The position numbers and the translations under genes are program-made. Positions 25,067-37,149 of a stretch of 64,000 nt of DNA are shown in pieces. The DNA comes from Epiperipatus broadwayi. Lineage: Eukaryota; Onychophora; Udeonychophora; Euonychophora; Peripatidae. The notes beneath the pieces are model-generated. The model was not told the origin of the DNA, ran no database searches, and saw nothing but the letters and a program-made list of their open reading frames with translations. The stretch lies in NCBI GenBank assembly GCA_028023455.1, contig JAQFVV010006231.1, positions 8,510,036 through 8,574,035 on the forward strand, read 5' to 3'. Each line of letters begins with the position of its first letter. The stretch's first letter is position 1.

Positions 25067-25590
25067 CCATGAAACATCACATGATCACTGAGTGGCACTA
25101 CTGTATGGAGAGTTTTGCCTCTGTGTATTTATCATTTAGTGCTGTTAAACTATAGCTTTCCAAATGCCATATTCCATATGTTTTATAGTACAACATTAAT
25201 TTTCTTATTCCAATGATTAAATTATGAAAAGAATTTGAGATTTTCAAAAATGGATTTTAAATAACAGACAGTCTTTAGTCAAAATTAATAATAAGATGAT
25301 TCTTACTTACATCATGCTGTTTAATAACAAATTCTTTATTTTTCTTATATTTTTGCCATCTAGTGTAAGCTTTAATAATTAATAGATGCCAGATGGTAGT
25401 GTTATAAAATCTTTACCTAATATTGTCTTATTCATTTACTAGACTAGTTTTTAGCTTCAAGATTCAAAGAGCCTCACTGATGAAAGCCACAAGCTAAAAA
25501 CTAGTTTGAGGATATTGGATAGGACAACACTGGATAGGGATTTTGGCATCTATTGATTAGTAAAGCTTATGCTAGCTGGCAAAAATGTAG
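25067..25590. mobile_element. Hammerhead family A foldback, decayed copy
   Basis: A piece at 25067-25125 (ATCACATGATCACTGAGTGG, then CTACTGTATGGAGAGTTTTG) matches the conserved tail of family A (51.6 and 53.3 kb). It is followed by an inverted pair whose arms are about 25345-25455 and 25483-25590 (TTTGCCATCTAGTG / AGCTGGCAAAA). The decayed hammerhead lies between the arms. Confidence 0.65.
25472..25509 (+). ncRNA. Decayed hammerhead ribozyme, family A
   Basis: CCTCA, then intact CTGATGA at 25477-25483, stem II AGC/GCT with loop CACAA, then AAAA where GAAA is expected, then CTAGTT and TGAGG. The essential G12 is lost, so this copy should be inactive. Confidence 0.55.
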
Positions 25591-25736
25591 TTAGAAAAAA
25601 AAAATTTGCTGCTAAATAGTCTTTAATATAATATTGTTTTATATTTTATACTTTTTTATTCAATTATTACCACATACATGCATATATAAAACAATCCCAG
25701 TGCATAACGCTATACTGAAATAAATATACAAATATT

Positions 25737-25884
25737 AAGCAAATAAAATCACCCCACATGGTTAAGAAATCCAGTACTGCCCTCTGTCAACTAATATATA
25801 AATACATTAGAGTTCATATTTATATATTAGTTCACAGAGGGCAGTACTAGATTTCTTAACCACGTGGGGTGATTTATTTGCTTA
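25737..25884. repeat. Foldback with 68-bp arms
   Basis: AAGCAAATAAAATCACCCCA at 25737 is mirrored by TGGGGTGATTTATTTGCTT at about 25866-25883. Arms are over 90% matched, with a 12-bp loop around 25805-25816. No hammerhead core is present. It is a MITE-like or palindromic insertion next to an AT run. Confidence 0.85.
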
Positions 25885-26332
25885 ACATATATATATATGT
25901 GTGTGTGGATGTGCATAGATAACAAAACAGTTTAAATAGACTTCTTCAAGACAAAGACCTCATAGGCATTCTTCAAAAAAATAAATTAATTACTGCCTGT
26001 TGATGGTCTTAAAGGTTTCTTTTCTTGGTTTACCTTCTAGCAAGAATAATAATTAGAAACTCACTGGATTGGCAATGGGCTAGCTACTTTTAAAAAATCT
26101 TAGATTTACTTGAATATTCACATTACTTGGGCTTTAATTTTCATGTTTTCAAACCCTGCTGGTGGTTATAGCAGATATGTTAAACACAAAAAGGTCTTGT
26201 GTATATTTGTATATATAATCATAATTACAAATTAAATATATTATTTAAAATATATTGGAAAATAAATAGTGGAAAATTACATTTCCAAAATTAGTTTTAG
26301 GCTAAAATTATTTTATCTAGAATTGATTATAA

Positions 26333-26425
26333 GCGTTGGTGGCCTAGTGGTTAGCATAGCCACCTTCCAAGCAGCTGGCCCGGGTTTGCTTCCCGATCAA
26401 CACATTTGACATATGAAAAAAAAAA
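26333..26425 (+). mobile_element. tRNA-Gly(UCC)-derived SINE
   Basis: The head GCGTTGGTGGCCTAGTGG with CTTCCAA anticodon loop (UCC) and B box GGGTTTGCTTCCC closely follows tRNA-Gly(UCC) of animals. It is followed by ATTTGACATATG and a long A run, the same short tail as the SINE at 55.0 kb. Acceptor and T-arm pairs are broken, so it is not a working tRNA gene. Target duplications are not clear here. Confidence 0.8.
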
Positions 26426-28455
26426 CACCTTTTCAAAACAAAACAAAAAAACAACTTTATGATGAGAAGAATTAAAATATATACAACTGTTTCATTATTA
26501 TTAATTAGACCCAATAATTTAATTGTTAAAATGTACAAATTTCTTGGCAACTATCGAAATTATAAAATTTGTATTTAAGCCATTCCTCTTAGAATTTTGC
26601 TATTTTACCTGCTGTGTTTTATCTATCTATATTAATAATTTAAACAAAGCATTTGTAATTAAATTACTAACTTTCTTTAAATTATTACTAACAATCTTTA
26701 TTTTTTCATTCTTTCTAAAAGCTCACAATATATATATATATATTGATATAATAATTCTATTATTATTCCATCTATTCTAAAATAGCATTAATTACAAAAA
26801 AAGAAAACATTCCATTTGCAAAATCAAGATACTTTAAATGAGTTGACTTATTTATGTCCCTTTATTTCTATTTTACTTATAAAATACTAAACTGGTTTAA
26901 ATCAATGAAATCAGTTTCCTGAAAGCCATACTAATGCTAATCTTTTTATTGCCACTGTGAAATACAATCACCGTTGTTGCATTCTGATAAATATAATAAT
27001 AGTAAACTAAAAACTGTTTTTAAAATATTAATATGTTTTTAAAAAATTATTGTTCCAAATTAGTTATTTAAATTACAAATATATATATATCAGAATTCTA
27101 TTTTATATACATATAAAATATGGATTTTTATTCTATCATAATTGGTAGGAATTCAAAACCTTTTAGCATATGCTAAGGCTGTTGAACTGTAATACGTAAA
27201 TAGATGAAAAGAATTGATCCGTTATGTTATAATGAATAAATGATCTTAAAGCTATTATATATTCAAGAGATAGTGTTTAAAAATTGCATATTTTTTTTAT
27301 TTCCATATATATGTATTCCAATTCTAAAGAATATACAGAGATATGAAGTTGAATCCTAATATATATTTACAGTTCAAAAACAAAAAATAAAATAATTCTG
27401 TTTTCTGCTAAGAATAAAATTGAAATATTTTTTGTTTATGATGTATTTGATGAAAAAACATAATTACTCACTGATAATATAATTTTTATAGTTATATAAT
27501 TTCTCACTTATTGAAAAAGATTTCTATATGATGATTTGAATTCAAAGATGAGAATAAATTCAGAAACCGGAGGCAAATTAGAAATATCCAAATAATTTAT
27601 TCATGTGACTTAAAAAAATTACTTGCGGATATAAACTGACTGCAGGTATACTTCTAAAGGTTTGAAATTTGGAAAGAGAATAAATTCAGGGAAAATTCAG
27701 CATGAGGCCAAGAATGTGGTTAATATAAATCTAAAAATCACCTAATTAAAATACATCTGTCAAAAAGGTGTAACATATTCCTAATGAGTATCAGATTAAC
27801 AGGAAATAATGGACAAAATAAAACATTAAAAATATGAATGTTTATAAAATGACTGATTAAAATAGAGAAATGACATTGGATATTTGTGGCGCATATCCAA
27901 GTCATTGGAAAACTAGTAAAAAGAATATCTTGCTAGTAATTATATTAATAATTTGACTAGATGATAGAAATAATCCACTATATAAGTAAAATGCCATATT
28001 CACAAGTTTCAGTTAGTCATATGATTTTTGGGTTTTTCTATTATATTATTAAACAAACTTCTGCTTTTCTCAAACTTGTTACAAACTATTGATGTGCTTT
28101 TATTTTAGTGGTATGATTTTAATGTGTTACTGTGTTTGTATGCACACATTTTTGTTTCTGTTTTTAAAGACAATGGCTTTTTTTTTTTACTTTTTTAATT
28201 TTTATTATTAAATTTTCATCATTTTGATAATAATAGTGACTATAAAATTTTAAAAAAAAAATCATTTTTTGTTAACAGAAACAGGAAAGTGTATATATAA
28301 AAATAGTATACTAGAAATATACAAATGTATGTATGTGTATTAATTAGAATATGAATTTTTTTATGATAGCTTTACTATTAATAAAATATCATAAAGGAAC
28401 CTTCAGAGATTCAGCCAGAAAATAGATTTACTACAGATTTTATTTTTAACTTCTC
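26426..28455. other. AT-rich spacer
   Basis: No gene is supported. There are small alternating AT runs at 26728 and 27080. Two short segments, GAGAATAAATTCAG, repeat near 27551 and 27678. Confidence 0.45.
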
Positions 28456-28612
28456 AAAAGAGATTTTAAAAGTCTCTCAATAATATTATGAAAAGATTGG
28501 AAATCTTTTTCAAAGTCTGGGGGCTTATTTCTAATCCAATGAAGACATTATGCTCAAGTTTTTAATTTAAACAACTGGGAGTCATCTTGTAATAAAAATA
28601 TTTTTAGTAACA
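28456..28612 (+). pseudogene. LINE reverse-transcriptase fragment (Jockey/I-like)
   Basis: In mixed frames this reads W-K-S-F-S-K-F-G-G-L-F-L-I and F-N-L-N-N-W-E-S, i.e. the segment after the RT active site (W.L..NP.KT, FHLNN) of Jockey/I-type LINEs. ATTGGAAATCTTTTTCAAAG is identical to 47801-47820 in the LINE at 46.7-48.7 kb, so both come from the same family. Confidence 0.6.
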
Positions 28613-28865
28613 ATAAACGGTGCTTGTCTTATAGCTAAAGATGCCGTTGGATGGCGCCGTTTTCACGCTAAAACTATAAAATATGAACATTCATGGGCCA
28701 TTGATTTTAATAATTTTTCTGTGCTTTTTTGTAATGTGAAAATAAAAACAAAACAAAATCGTCTTTTTTAAATATTATTTTTTATTAACGTATACAATTT
28801 AAATGATAATAATAAATGTAAAATAAAATCAACAAATTACAATTTGATTCGTATACTTTTTAAAT

Positions 28866-28980
28866 TGTGTTACGGCTTTTTTTTTATAAATTTTCTATCA
28901 GATATTTTTTTACTTGTGTTACGGCTTTTTTTTTTATCAATTTTCTATCGGATATTTTTTTAGTTGTGTACGACTTTTTT
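28866..28980 (+). repeat. 48-bp tandem duplication
   Basis: GTGTTACGGCTTTTTTTTT then TTTTCTATC(A/G)GATATTTTTTTA is present twice (28866 and 28915), and a third partial GTGTACGACTTTTTTT follows. Confidence 0.85.
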
Positions 28981-29032
28981 TGTTGTTGTTTAACTAAAAA
29001 ATAATAATCGTAATAAAAGTAAAAGTTGTTAC

Positions 29033-29139
29033 GGTTAGATTTAGGGTTAGAATTAGTTTTAGGGTTAGGTTTAGGGTTAGTTTTAGGGTTAGTTTAGGGT
29101 TAGGTTTAGGGTTAGGTTTAGGGTTAGTTTTAGGGTTAA
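29033..29139 (+). repeat. Interstitial telomere-like TTAGGG tract
   Basis: About 107 bp of TTAGGG and TTTAGGG/TTTTAGGG variants in one orientation. It is not pure hexamer, so it is an interstitial relic or an element's own repeat, not an active telomere. If it mirrors the host telomere, the host uses the TTAGGG type. Confidence 0.85.
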
Positions 29140-29851
29140 TGTTCTGTTGTTTGTAATGCTAAAATAAAAAAATTCAAAATTGTAACCGTACTTGGACAAA
29201 AGAAAGAAACTCAAACTTTTTTAAACAACAACAAACACATACAAATGTCTTCTTTACTTATTAAACATGTTTATAATATTTGCTTTTTATGAAATTTACA
29301 AAAAAACCTGAATATTTGGACTTTTCTTACTGGATATTTTTTTCGTACCGCTCTTTTTTACTTCAAAAATATACAGACGGTAGAATCTTCTTTGTCTCAT
29401 GGAATGTTACTACCAGTATATTACTTGACATGTTACCTAATAGCAACTCAATAAAAACATAGATATTTAACATTTTTCCAAATAAAAATTCAATACAGTA
29501 CATTGTAAAAAGTCTTATAATTATTGCTTTAAAAAATCTGAACATTTCAATAGTTTAAATAAAAAAAAATCCAATGAAAACAACATTTCAATACAATTCA
29601 AATACAAACTCTCTCATCAAGCCATAATTATTTTATAAATTGTGCGAATTCGGAAAATGTATTTGCTGCTATGCAACATACATGCTGTACTGCAACGCGA
29701 CATAGTGGCCTGCATTCTGTAGCACAACAAAAAAGTTGTATTATAGAAAACACGGGTTCAAATGTGTCGGCCGCAGAAACAGCATTTTTATGTGTTTTGG
29801 TGTGAAAACCGTGCCATAGAGTGGCATCTTTAGCTAAAAGATGAGTACCAA

Positions 29852-32800
29852 TAAACTGAAACACAATTCTACCTCATGCTATATATATATTGGAATGACT
29901 GGCTGACTCAATCCTCACATTTTATTATGATATGTATATATAAAAAAACAGTTGAAAAAAGTAGAAATTTTTGTTTTATACTCATAAGATTCTGAATTAT
30001 TTATTATTAAAGAATAATAAATGTATTTTAATCAGTTGAACACATATTCATTTACACAGTTAAATATTTAATGTTCTTTGCAATATCTTTTAATTTATAG
30101 CTGTAGAAAATGTTTCCATTTTTAATTTTTGCTAGTCTTTAATTTATTTATTTTTGTTTCTTTGACACTTCCAAGGTTAATATTTAGTCATAGTTAGAAA
30201 GAGTGCAATGATAATAATGAATAAAAAAGTAGATAAAGTTGTGTTAATAACATAAAAACTTAAATATATGTGTGAATTTATTTATCTGTAAAAAAAAATA
30301 ATTATGATTTACATATGTGTATTTTCTTTTGTATTTTAAACTATGTATATATTTTAGTTATCTGTATTATTGGTTTTTTTTTTTATTAATGTCAATAATA
30401 CATTGTAAAATATTCGAAGAGAAAGTTAAAAAGATTATTATCAACAGGTGCATGAAGTTAATGATTAACAAAATATTTCTTGAGAGATTATAAATCTAAA
30501 TCAATATGAAGATCAATTATGTAATAAATGGAAATATGCAAAATTGTGTTTTATTATTATTATTTTTTCAGGATACAAAAGTCTAGCAAAGTTTTACTGT
30601 TGCTAATTTACCTTATTCACCTAAAAATAAAAAAAATTCTATTTGAACTGAATGTGGATGACAAAATATGTGAGTAAATAAGGCCAGCTATCTGAAATCT
30701 TAATCCCTTTTTGCCTATATCTACTAGTTTTTACTAAATAAAAGAGCATTAACAAGCATGCATCTATAAAAAATTGTATTAAGCAACTAGCTATCCTTGC
30801 CCAGAGAAAGAAAGCAACACTATAATGATAGAAGCATTCCAATAATTCTGATTAATCTTCTTAGTCAATCTTAACATGATTAGCAGAAATAATGTTTCAA
30901 AATCAGCTCAAACTCTTCAAAAAGTCTTACGTTCATCAGTAGAATACTTTATCAGCCATATTAATAGTCAAGCCAAGGTCAACACAAAGTATCTTCAAGT
31001 AACTGTCTGTATTATTAATAAAATAAAATTATAAGAGAAGGCTGACAGTATAATTAATGTTTAAAACTGACATGTATACACATTCATTATTTTTTTCTTT
31101 GTCATGAAAAGATTGAAGCTCATTAACAAGTATCATTATTATTATTTTATGATTTATAATGCATAAATGTATACTTAACATATAGTATATATATATGTAT
31201 AATATAAATGTGTTAGGTGAACTTTTTTATTGGCATTTGTGTTAACATGAAGATTATTTTAAAAGTTAAAAAATTTTAATATGATTACAATGTATTTTTA
31301 CTTGCATGTAACTTGGGATTATTCAGTAATCATGAGATATATTTGAAATGTAGATTTACTATTTATAATATTTTATATATGAGTATATTATGAAAAAATA
31401 CCTATCAGAGCTACTGTAATATTAAGATAAAATTCCTACTAGATTTTATGAATTAAGCATAATATAGATAAATGATTATTTTAAGAGATTATTTGTATTT
31501 GAGTATTTCAGAAAAGGGAAATATAGTTCAAATGAACACAGATATATCTAGTATAGTTTGAAGAGAATTTTTTTTTTTTTTTTTTTACTTGAAAAGTTAG
31601 TTTAATTCTATCCAAAGAATGAATCTCTGATCTTGTACTATTTAGATGTTAGCAAGTATTGTTACTATTAAACCTTATTTAGTCATCTGACATAGATGTT
31701 CTTCATTTGGCAATAAATGTCATTTAAACACATATATTAGTATCAATTGTTGCTCAACATGAGTTTTATAAATCAGTTGAGAAATCTATGAAATGAAATA
31801 GATATTCTTGCTTTGTTATTTTATGTTGTTGTTTTCACTCTAAAAAAAATCATATCATAAATAAAAGATAAACCAATTATTTTATTTAAAATTTGACTTC
31901 ATGTAATTTTTTACTATTATTTTGGAATCACATCACTTATCTGTATGTGTGGGTCATAGTGCAATACTTGATTTTGATAATATAATTATTTTATCCTGAG
32001 AATATTTAAATGCTACTGATTATTTGTACAAAACTTAATAAACATCTACATTATTTAATATTAAGAAATTCAAATAGTAAATAAATTCTTGATATTTAAT
32101 TGGTTTGTAAATATAGTTTAGATTCAATAAAATATTCCCTTTGCTTTTATGTTATATTTAGCAAGTGATCAAGTCTTATTAGTAAATTTTAATATTAAAC
32201 CCTGAAAGTAAATAATTACAGTATAGAGAGATATAAAGATTGGACATATTCTTTTCATTATTATTAGGAGTTTGACATGTTTAGTTGTAAGACATTCATT
32301 CAAGAGCTAGTATATTTCTACATCAGTTACAATTAGAATTTGACATATAAATGATAAAGTTTCTTTTTTTCTATTTATTTATTATTTAATTTAAAAGCCA
32401 TCTTTCATACAATTATAATATGGATATAGAGAACCTACAGGGCATTTGAATAAGAGAATCCTTTTATATATTCTATCAGTTACAATTCAATATATCCCTA
32501 TTCTGTAGGGTGTAACAAAGTCTCTCGCATCATCTTCATTATTCATACTGTTACAATTTGACACCACAATTCATGGGGTATAATAAAACATTTTACTCTA
32601 TCCCTAATCACATACTATTATGGGATAGAATTAAATATTTTCATGGTTTGTTATTATAATAAAGAATACAAATGAGATATTATCCATGGAAATAAAAATA
32701 ACCATGAACCTTTGATGTTACAAAAAAATTATCAATTACTCCTAATTGACAATTCCTGAGACTAAACCACTTTTTCCATTAAACCAAACCCAAAAAACTA

Positions 32801-34466
32801 TTTTATAGGTGTGAGAGTGTGAAAGAATATCATCTGTATTGATATTCTGTAAATAATATTTTTTATATACAGAAAATAGATTTACAACAGCAATTTATAG
32901 TGAAGATAATAATTAACAGATTGAAAAAGAGAAGAAATATATACATAATTTTTTTTCAATGAATAATATATGTGTATTGCTTGTTTTTGTACTAAATATT
33001 CACAGTGACCATCAAGAAGTAAGCGTCTTGCCATTACAGTTATATATTTAAAGTTTTAATATTTTCTAAATTAGTCTCTTGGTCACATTACTATTTCTGT
33101 AGTTATCATAAGAATATTTCTCTTAATTTTATTCTTTTATATTAATCAATTAATTAACATTTAGTGTAAATACTCTTGTATAATTTAAATGAGAATTAAT
33201 AAATAATACAATAGATGAAATATACACAAAACAATTTTAATCAATTTTAACAAGATTTCTATGTCTATTGGATTCTCTATAAAATTCTAACTTCTCTACT
33301 TTTTATTATGATATGTTCTTTTATTTCAAATAATTGAAATTTATCCATCTGATTTACTAAAATCTAATGCATGTGTGGAATTTTTTACATGCATATTTAA
33401 TATCAGATAAGATACATACATATAACAGTAAAAGAAAAAGCTAAATTGACATGATGTAAAACATTTTAACATTCCCATTTGCAAGTGCACATATAATGAT
33501 TTTATGAGTGTATTATAAGTACCCATTTTAAAGACTACTTAGTTTTAAATGCTGAAATTGATGGTTGTTTGCTCAGAAAAATTGGGGAGCATTTTTAATA
33601 ATTATCATTTTTTTAAGAGTGTTATTTTTAATATGAATCTAGATATTGACTGGTATTATTCAGGCTACCTCAATTTGATAATACAGCAATGTTATTGTGG
33701 CTGGAGGTTTTCTTTTTATGAGGATGCTTGATGTACTCAATTGTTTTGGAATTAAGTTTTACTGATTTTTTTAAAAGACTGTATTACAGACTAATGTGCT
33801 ATGATCATTATTATGTCTTATTTGCAAATTCACGATAGCATCTTCTCTTGCCCCAATCCAATTTAGCAAGCTAATTGGGCATTAAGCAAACTGCCCAAAT
33901 TTTGTTAAGGGTTAGATAGAAAATGGTAGCAAAATTCTATTGTTGACAATTGTTACTTTATTAAAGTATCACATTGTTTTTGAAAAGTGATACTTTGGAA
34001 TCATCAAACTTAATTTTCAGTAAAGTACTAATATATTTACAAAATTTAAAAACAAACAACTAGCAAAAAAAGTATAAGAAATACAAATGCTTTTTTAAAA
34101 ATAGAGTTAATTTAATCACGTGATAGCAAATCTTCAGGTTTTTTATTATTAGCTTAGTATTCATTTGCTGATTAATGAATAAATGATCTATACTTTGTGT
34201 CATGCTTTAGGCTAAATGTGGTTTTATTACTTATGACATAATTGCAACGAAAAGAACCTTAGCTGGAAGTCAAAGTAAAAGACAATCTAATAACAACACT
34301 AAACAAGTAATTTTTAAAGCCAGTGTTTCTTTTATAAAATGTTCCCATTTGCATTTTTTAAAAATATTATATAAAATGTTTTTCTCTTCAAACATTTACT
34401 TTTAAAGTAATTAATTTTATATGATAACCTTTTAAATTCTGATTAAGAATATAGATAATAAATATG
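29852..34466. other. AT-rich spacer, 4.6 kb
   Basis: No gene is supported. All open frames are short and biased. Features noted are poly-T runs at 30369 and 31568, a slightly less AT-rich patch at 30640-30840 without a motif, and a small CCAATTTAGCAAGCTAATTGG hairpin at 33856. Confidence 0.5.
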
Positions 34467-34661
34467 CAACAAATCACACACAAACTTTTTATAAATCTTG
34501 ATTTATTATAATATGAACTATTGTAACGTACAATAATATATTCCAACGTTTCAACTATATCATTTTATAGTCTTTATCAAGGAATATATTATTGTATGTT
34601 ATAATAGTTCATATTATAATAAATCAAGATTTATAAAAACGAAGTTTGTGTGTGGTTTGTT
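34467..34661. mobile_element. Hammerhead family D foldback
   Basis: Arms of about 78 bp (34467-34544 and 34581-34661) share ACACACAAAC, TTTATAAATCTTGATTTATT and ATAATATGAACTAT in opposite orientation. The 36-bp loop carries the hammerhead-like core. This layout fits the end of a Penelope-like element; no protein is present. Confidence 0.75.
34535..34590 (-). ncRNA. Hammerhead-like ribozyme, U3-A8 variant (family D)
   Basis: On the minus strand, a perfect 10-bp stem I (AATATATTCC/GGAATATATT) encloses the core TTGATAA, stem II ACTAT/ATAGT, T, GAAA (34549-34552) and a minimal stem III CG with cleavage triplet GUU. Against the CTGATGA consensus, C3 and G8 changed together to U and A. Position 8 is the general-acid nucleotide, so activity may be low. 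Confidence 0.55.
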
Positions 34662-35376
34662 CCATATATTTTGAAATTAATGGGCTATTTTAAAAATAAA
34701 AGACGGCGTTTGTTTGTTTTTTAAATTTATTTAAATAATAAATATTTAATGATTCTTTAAAAAATTAGGAAAATGAAAGATAAATATATATATAAATCAA
34801 AATAATAATGCAAATGAGAGAAATAATAAGTTAAATTTTTAATGAATATTATTAGTTTCAGTATCTGAAAAGATTTGAGGGGAAAAAAGTGCTTTTTTTA
34901 AAAATAGACACAGCATTGCTCTTTTGATGCTTATGTCTATGTAATCCTTTTTTTTTCTTTAAATCTTTCTCCAGTTAAGATTATCTTAATATTTTTTATC
35001 TTTCAATTTATTTTTAATTACTGATTGCTCTTTTTTTTTTTTTTTTAGCAGTTAGTTATTCAATTTTATATTTTTAAAAATATATAAATATATATTTGTT
35101 TTCAGTTTTTGTTTTGGCATTCTTAATATTCATGTTATAATCTTTTCAAAATGTAATATTTTTTCCCAAGTTTTTTATTTTAATAAAATACTTTTATTTA
35201 AAGTGAAAGCCTATTTGATCTCTAACATTTTATTATAATCAATTGTCTATTTTTATTTTTTAATTCCACTTTAATATTAGGGTATAAGCACAGACTTTCA
35301 CATGACCCACCACTCTCCACTCCATCTAATAATACTGATACACTTAAACACATATATGTTGAAAAGATAAATAATC

Positions 35377-35420
35377 ACCAATATACGTATTTCATGCTAA
35401 ACCAGCAATCATCAGTTGGT
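35377..35420 (-). ncRNA. Hammerhead ribozyme, family B left arm
   Basis: Minus strand: stem I ACCAA (35416-35420) with TTGGT (35377-35381), intact CTGATGA core (35409-35415), stem II TGCT/AGCA with loop GGTTT, T, GAAA (35390-35393), self-complementary TACGTA as stem III, then cleavage dinucleotide TA. All consensus core bases are present. A stem III with no loop is the minimal type thought to work as a dimer. Confidence 0.75.
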
Positions 35421-36315
35421 CCAGATTATCATCTCTACACATATATATACTATAAGTGCTCAGATATATATTAAGATAGACAATCCTCATACTTTAATGG
35501 ACAGGCTTCAATCTAATCCACACTTCAACTCTTCAACCGTCCATCCAATTGAAAATCTGATGATGGAATGCTCAAAGGCCACCCTGAGGCCGAGATTCTT
35601 GTCACACCCATGTTGACCTAAGGTCAATATGAACCCCACATGTACAGGACATAATCCATTAAATACATATGCAAGGATGGGCAGACATCTCTATAATGTA
35701 ATAACTGAAAGACAGGCTTATTTATACCTGTGTCTATATATATGTAATATTAGGGTATAAGCACAGACTTTCACATGACCCACCACTCCATGGAGTGGAG
35801 AGTGGTGGGTCATGTGAAAGTCTGTGCTTATACCCTAATATTACATATATATAGACACAGGCATGGAGTGGAGAGTGGTGGGTCATGTGAAAGTCTGTGC
35901 TTATACCCTAATATTACACATATATATATAGACACAGGCATGGAGTGGAGAGTGGTGGGTCATGTGAAAGTCTGTGATTATACTCTAATATTACATATAT
36001 ATAGACACAGGTATAAATAAGCCTGTCTTTCAGTTAATACATTATAGAGATGTCTGCCCATCCTTGTATATGTATTTAATGGATTATGTCCTGTACATGT
36101 GGAGTTCAGATTGACCTTAGGTCAACATGGGTGTGACAAGAATCTCGGCCTCAGGGTGGCCTTTGAGCATTCCATCATCAGATTTTCAATTGGATGGACG
36201 GTTGAAGAGTTGAAGTGTGGATTAGATTGAAGCCTGTCCATTAAAGTATGAGGATTGTCTATCTTTATATATATCTGAGCACTTATAGTATATATGTGTA
36301 GAAATGATAATCTGG

Positions 36316-36359
36316 ACCAACTGATGATTGCTGGTTTAGCATGAAATACGTATATTGGT
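36316..36359 (+). ncRNA. Hammerhead ribozyme, family B right arm
   Basis: Plus-strand twin: ACCAA 36316-36320, CTGATGA 36321-36327, stem II TGCT/AGCA, GAAA 36343-36346, TACGTA 36347-36352, TA 36353-36354 and TTGGT 36355-36359. It is identical to the left-arm copy over the ribozyme, although the arms differ elsewhere. Confidence 0.75.
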
Positions 36360-36512
36360 GATTATTTATCTTTTCAACATATATGTGTTTAAGTGTATCA
36401 GTATTATTAGATGGAGTGGAGAGTGGTGGGTCATGTGAAAGTCTGTGCTTATACCCTATTATTACATATATATAGACACAGGTATAAATAAGCCTGTCTT
36501 TCAGTTAATTCC

Positions 36513-37149
36513 ACTTTATATATATATTGCCGTTACTTTAATTTAATTCATGTTATTTTAAAACTTTTTTTTCTTATATCTATTGCTTTATCATAAGGAA
36601 CCAAAATAATAATTTGTAATAGCCACAGCCAGCATGAGGATGGAGCAAATGATATGACTGCTCTAGGTCCCAAATTTATCAAGGCCCTGAGCCTGCATTG
36701 CTAAAATCAAAAATTAAAATATTTTATTATTTACTAAATTTAATTTTTTTTTCTGCCTAAATTCTGTAAGTTGAAGACCCTATCATGTCAAAATAATACA
36801 ATTGTAGAAGCACACTTTATATGATAATGTAGATTTTTCAGCTACATAGAACATGTATGCTTAAATATTTCACAATGTTCTAGTCATGTCAATATGAAAT
36901 CGACATAGGTCAAGAATAATTCTGTTTGTTAGCAATTTTATCTATTGAATAAGAATTCATAAAAAGAAAAAATTATGATGATGTTATTAATGGATTCACA
37001 ATAAAATATTCAAAGAAATAATTGAGTAATTTTTTAATTATATGTATTTTATTTTGCTTTTTCATACATTCAATCAAATAAAATTGTATTAATGCTATAG
37101 TAATAATTTATAAATAATCATAAATAAGTAAGTATTAATTTGTGTATTA
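36513..37149. other. AT-rich spacer
   Basis: Mostly AT-rich, with a short GC-richer patch at 36620-36705 that I cannot assign. Confidence 0.45.

Larger units (their letters stand above)
28618..29851. mobile_element. TIR element of 1.23 kb with internal telomere-like repeats
   Basis: Imperfect inverted termini of about 55 bp: TAGCTAAAGATGCC with a following GTTTTCAC..AAAAC on the left (28618-28675), mirrored at 29800-29851. The interior holds a 48-bp tandem pair, a TTAGGG-rich tract and no transposase; the two short open frames at 29280 and 29628 have no recognised motif. It looks like a non-autonomous DNA transposon that captured or expanded telomere-type DNA. Target duplications were not resolved. 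Confidence 0.6.
35277..36512. mobile_element. Hammerhead family B inverted element, 1.24 kb
   Basis: The left arm (35277-35789) and right arm (about 35996-36512) are near-perfect reverse complements over some 500 bp, each ending in AGCACAGACTTTCACATGAC / its complement and carrying one hammerhead. Between them the terminal GGAGTGGAGAGTGGTGGGTC block is repeated in direct orientation at 35791, 35865 and 35941, with AT and AGACACAGG spacers. There is no reverse transcriptase or nuclease. The open frame at 35775-36020 is just this repeat. It is probably two retrozyme or Penelope terminal units joined head to head with a partial array in the middle. Confidence 0.8.

Noticed and set aside
26333-26403. 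A functional tRNA-Gly gene
   Set aside because: Acceptor and T-arm pairs are broken, and a SINE tail with poly-A follows; the 55.0-kb copy has a target duplication.
29033-29139. A true chromosome end
   Set aside because: The tract is short, impure and internal, with 34 kb of ordinary sequence beyond it.
35536-35566. Second hammerhead in family B at AATCTGATGATGG
   Set aside because: CTGATGA is present but no GAAA at the right distance and no stem I or II pairing.
35775-36020. 81-codon open frame with three repeated peptide units
   Set aside because: It is the translation of the family B terminal array and covers both sense and antisense of a noncoding repeat.
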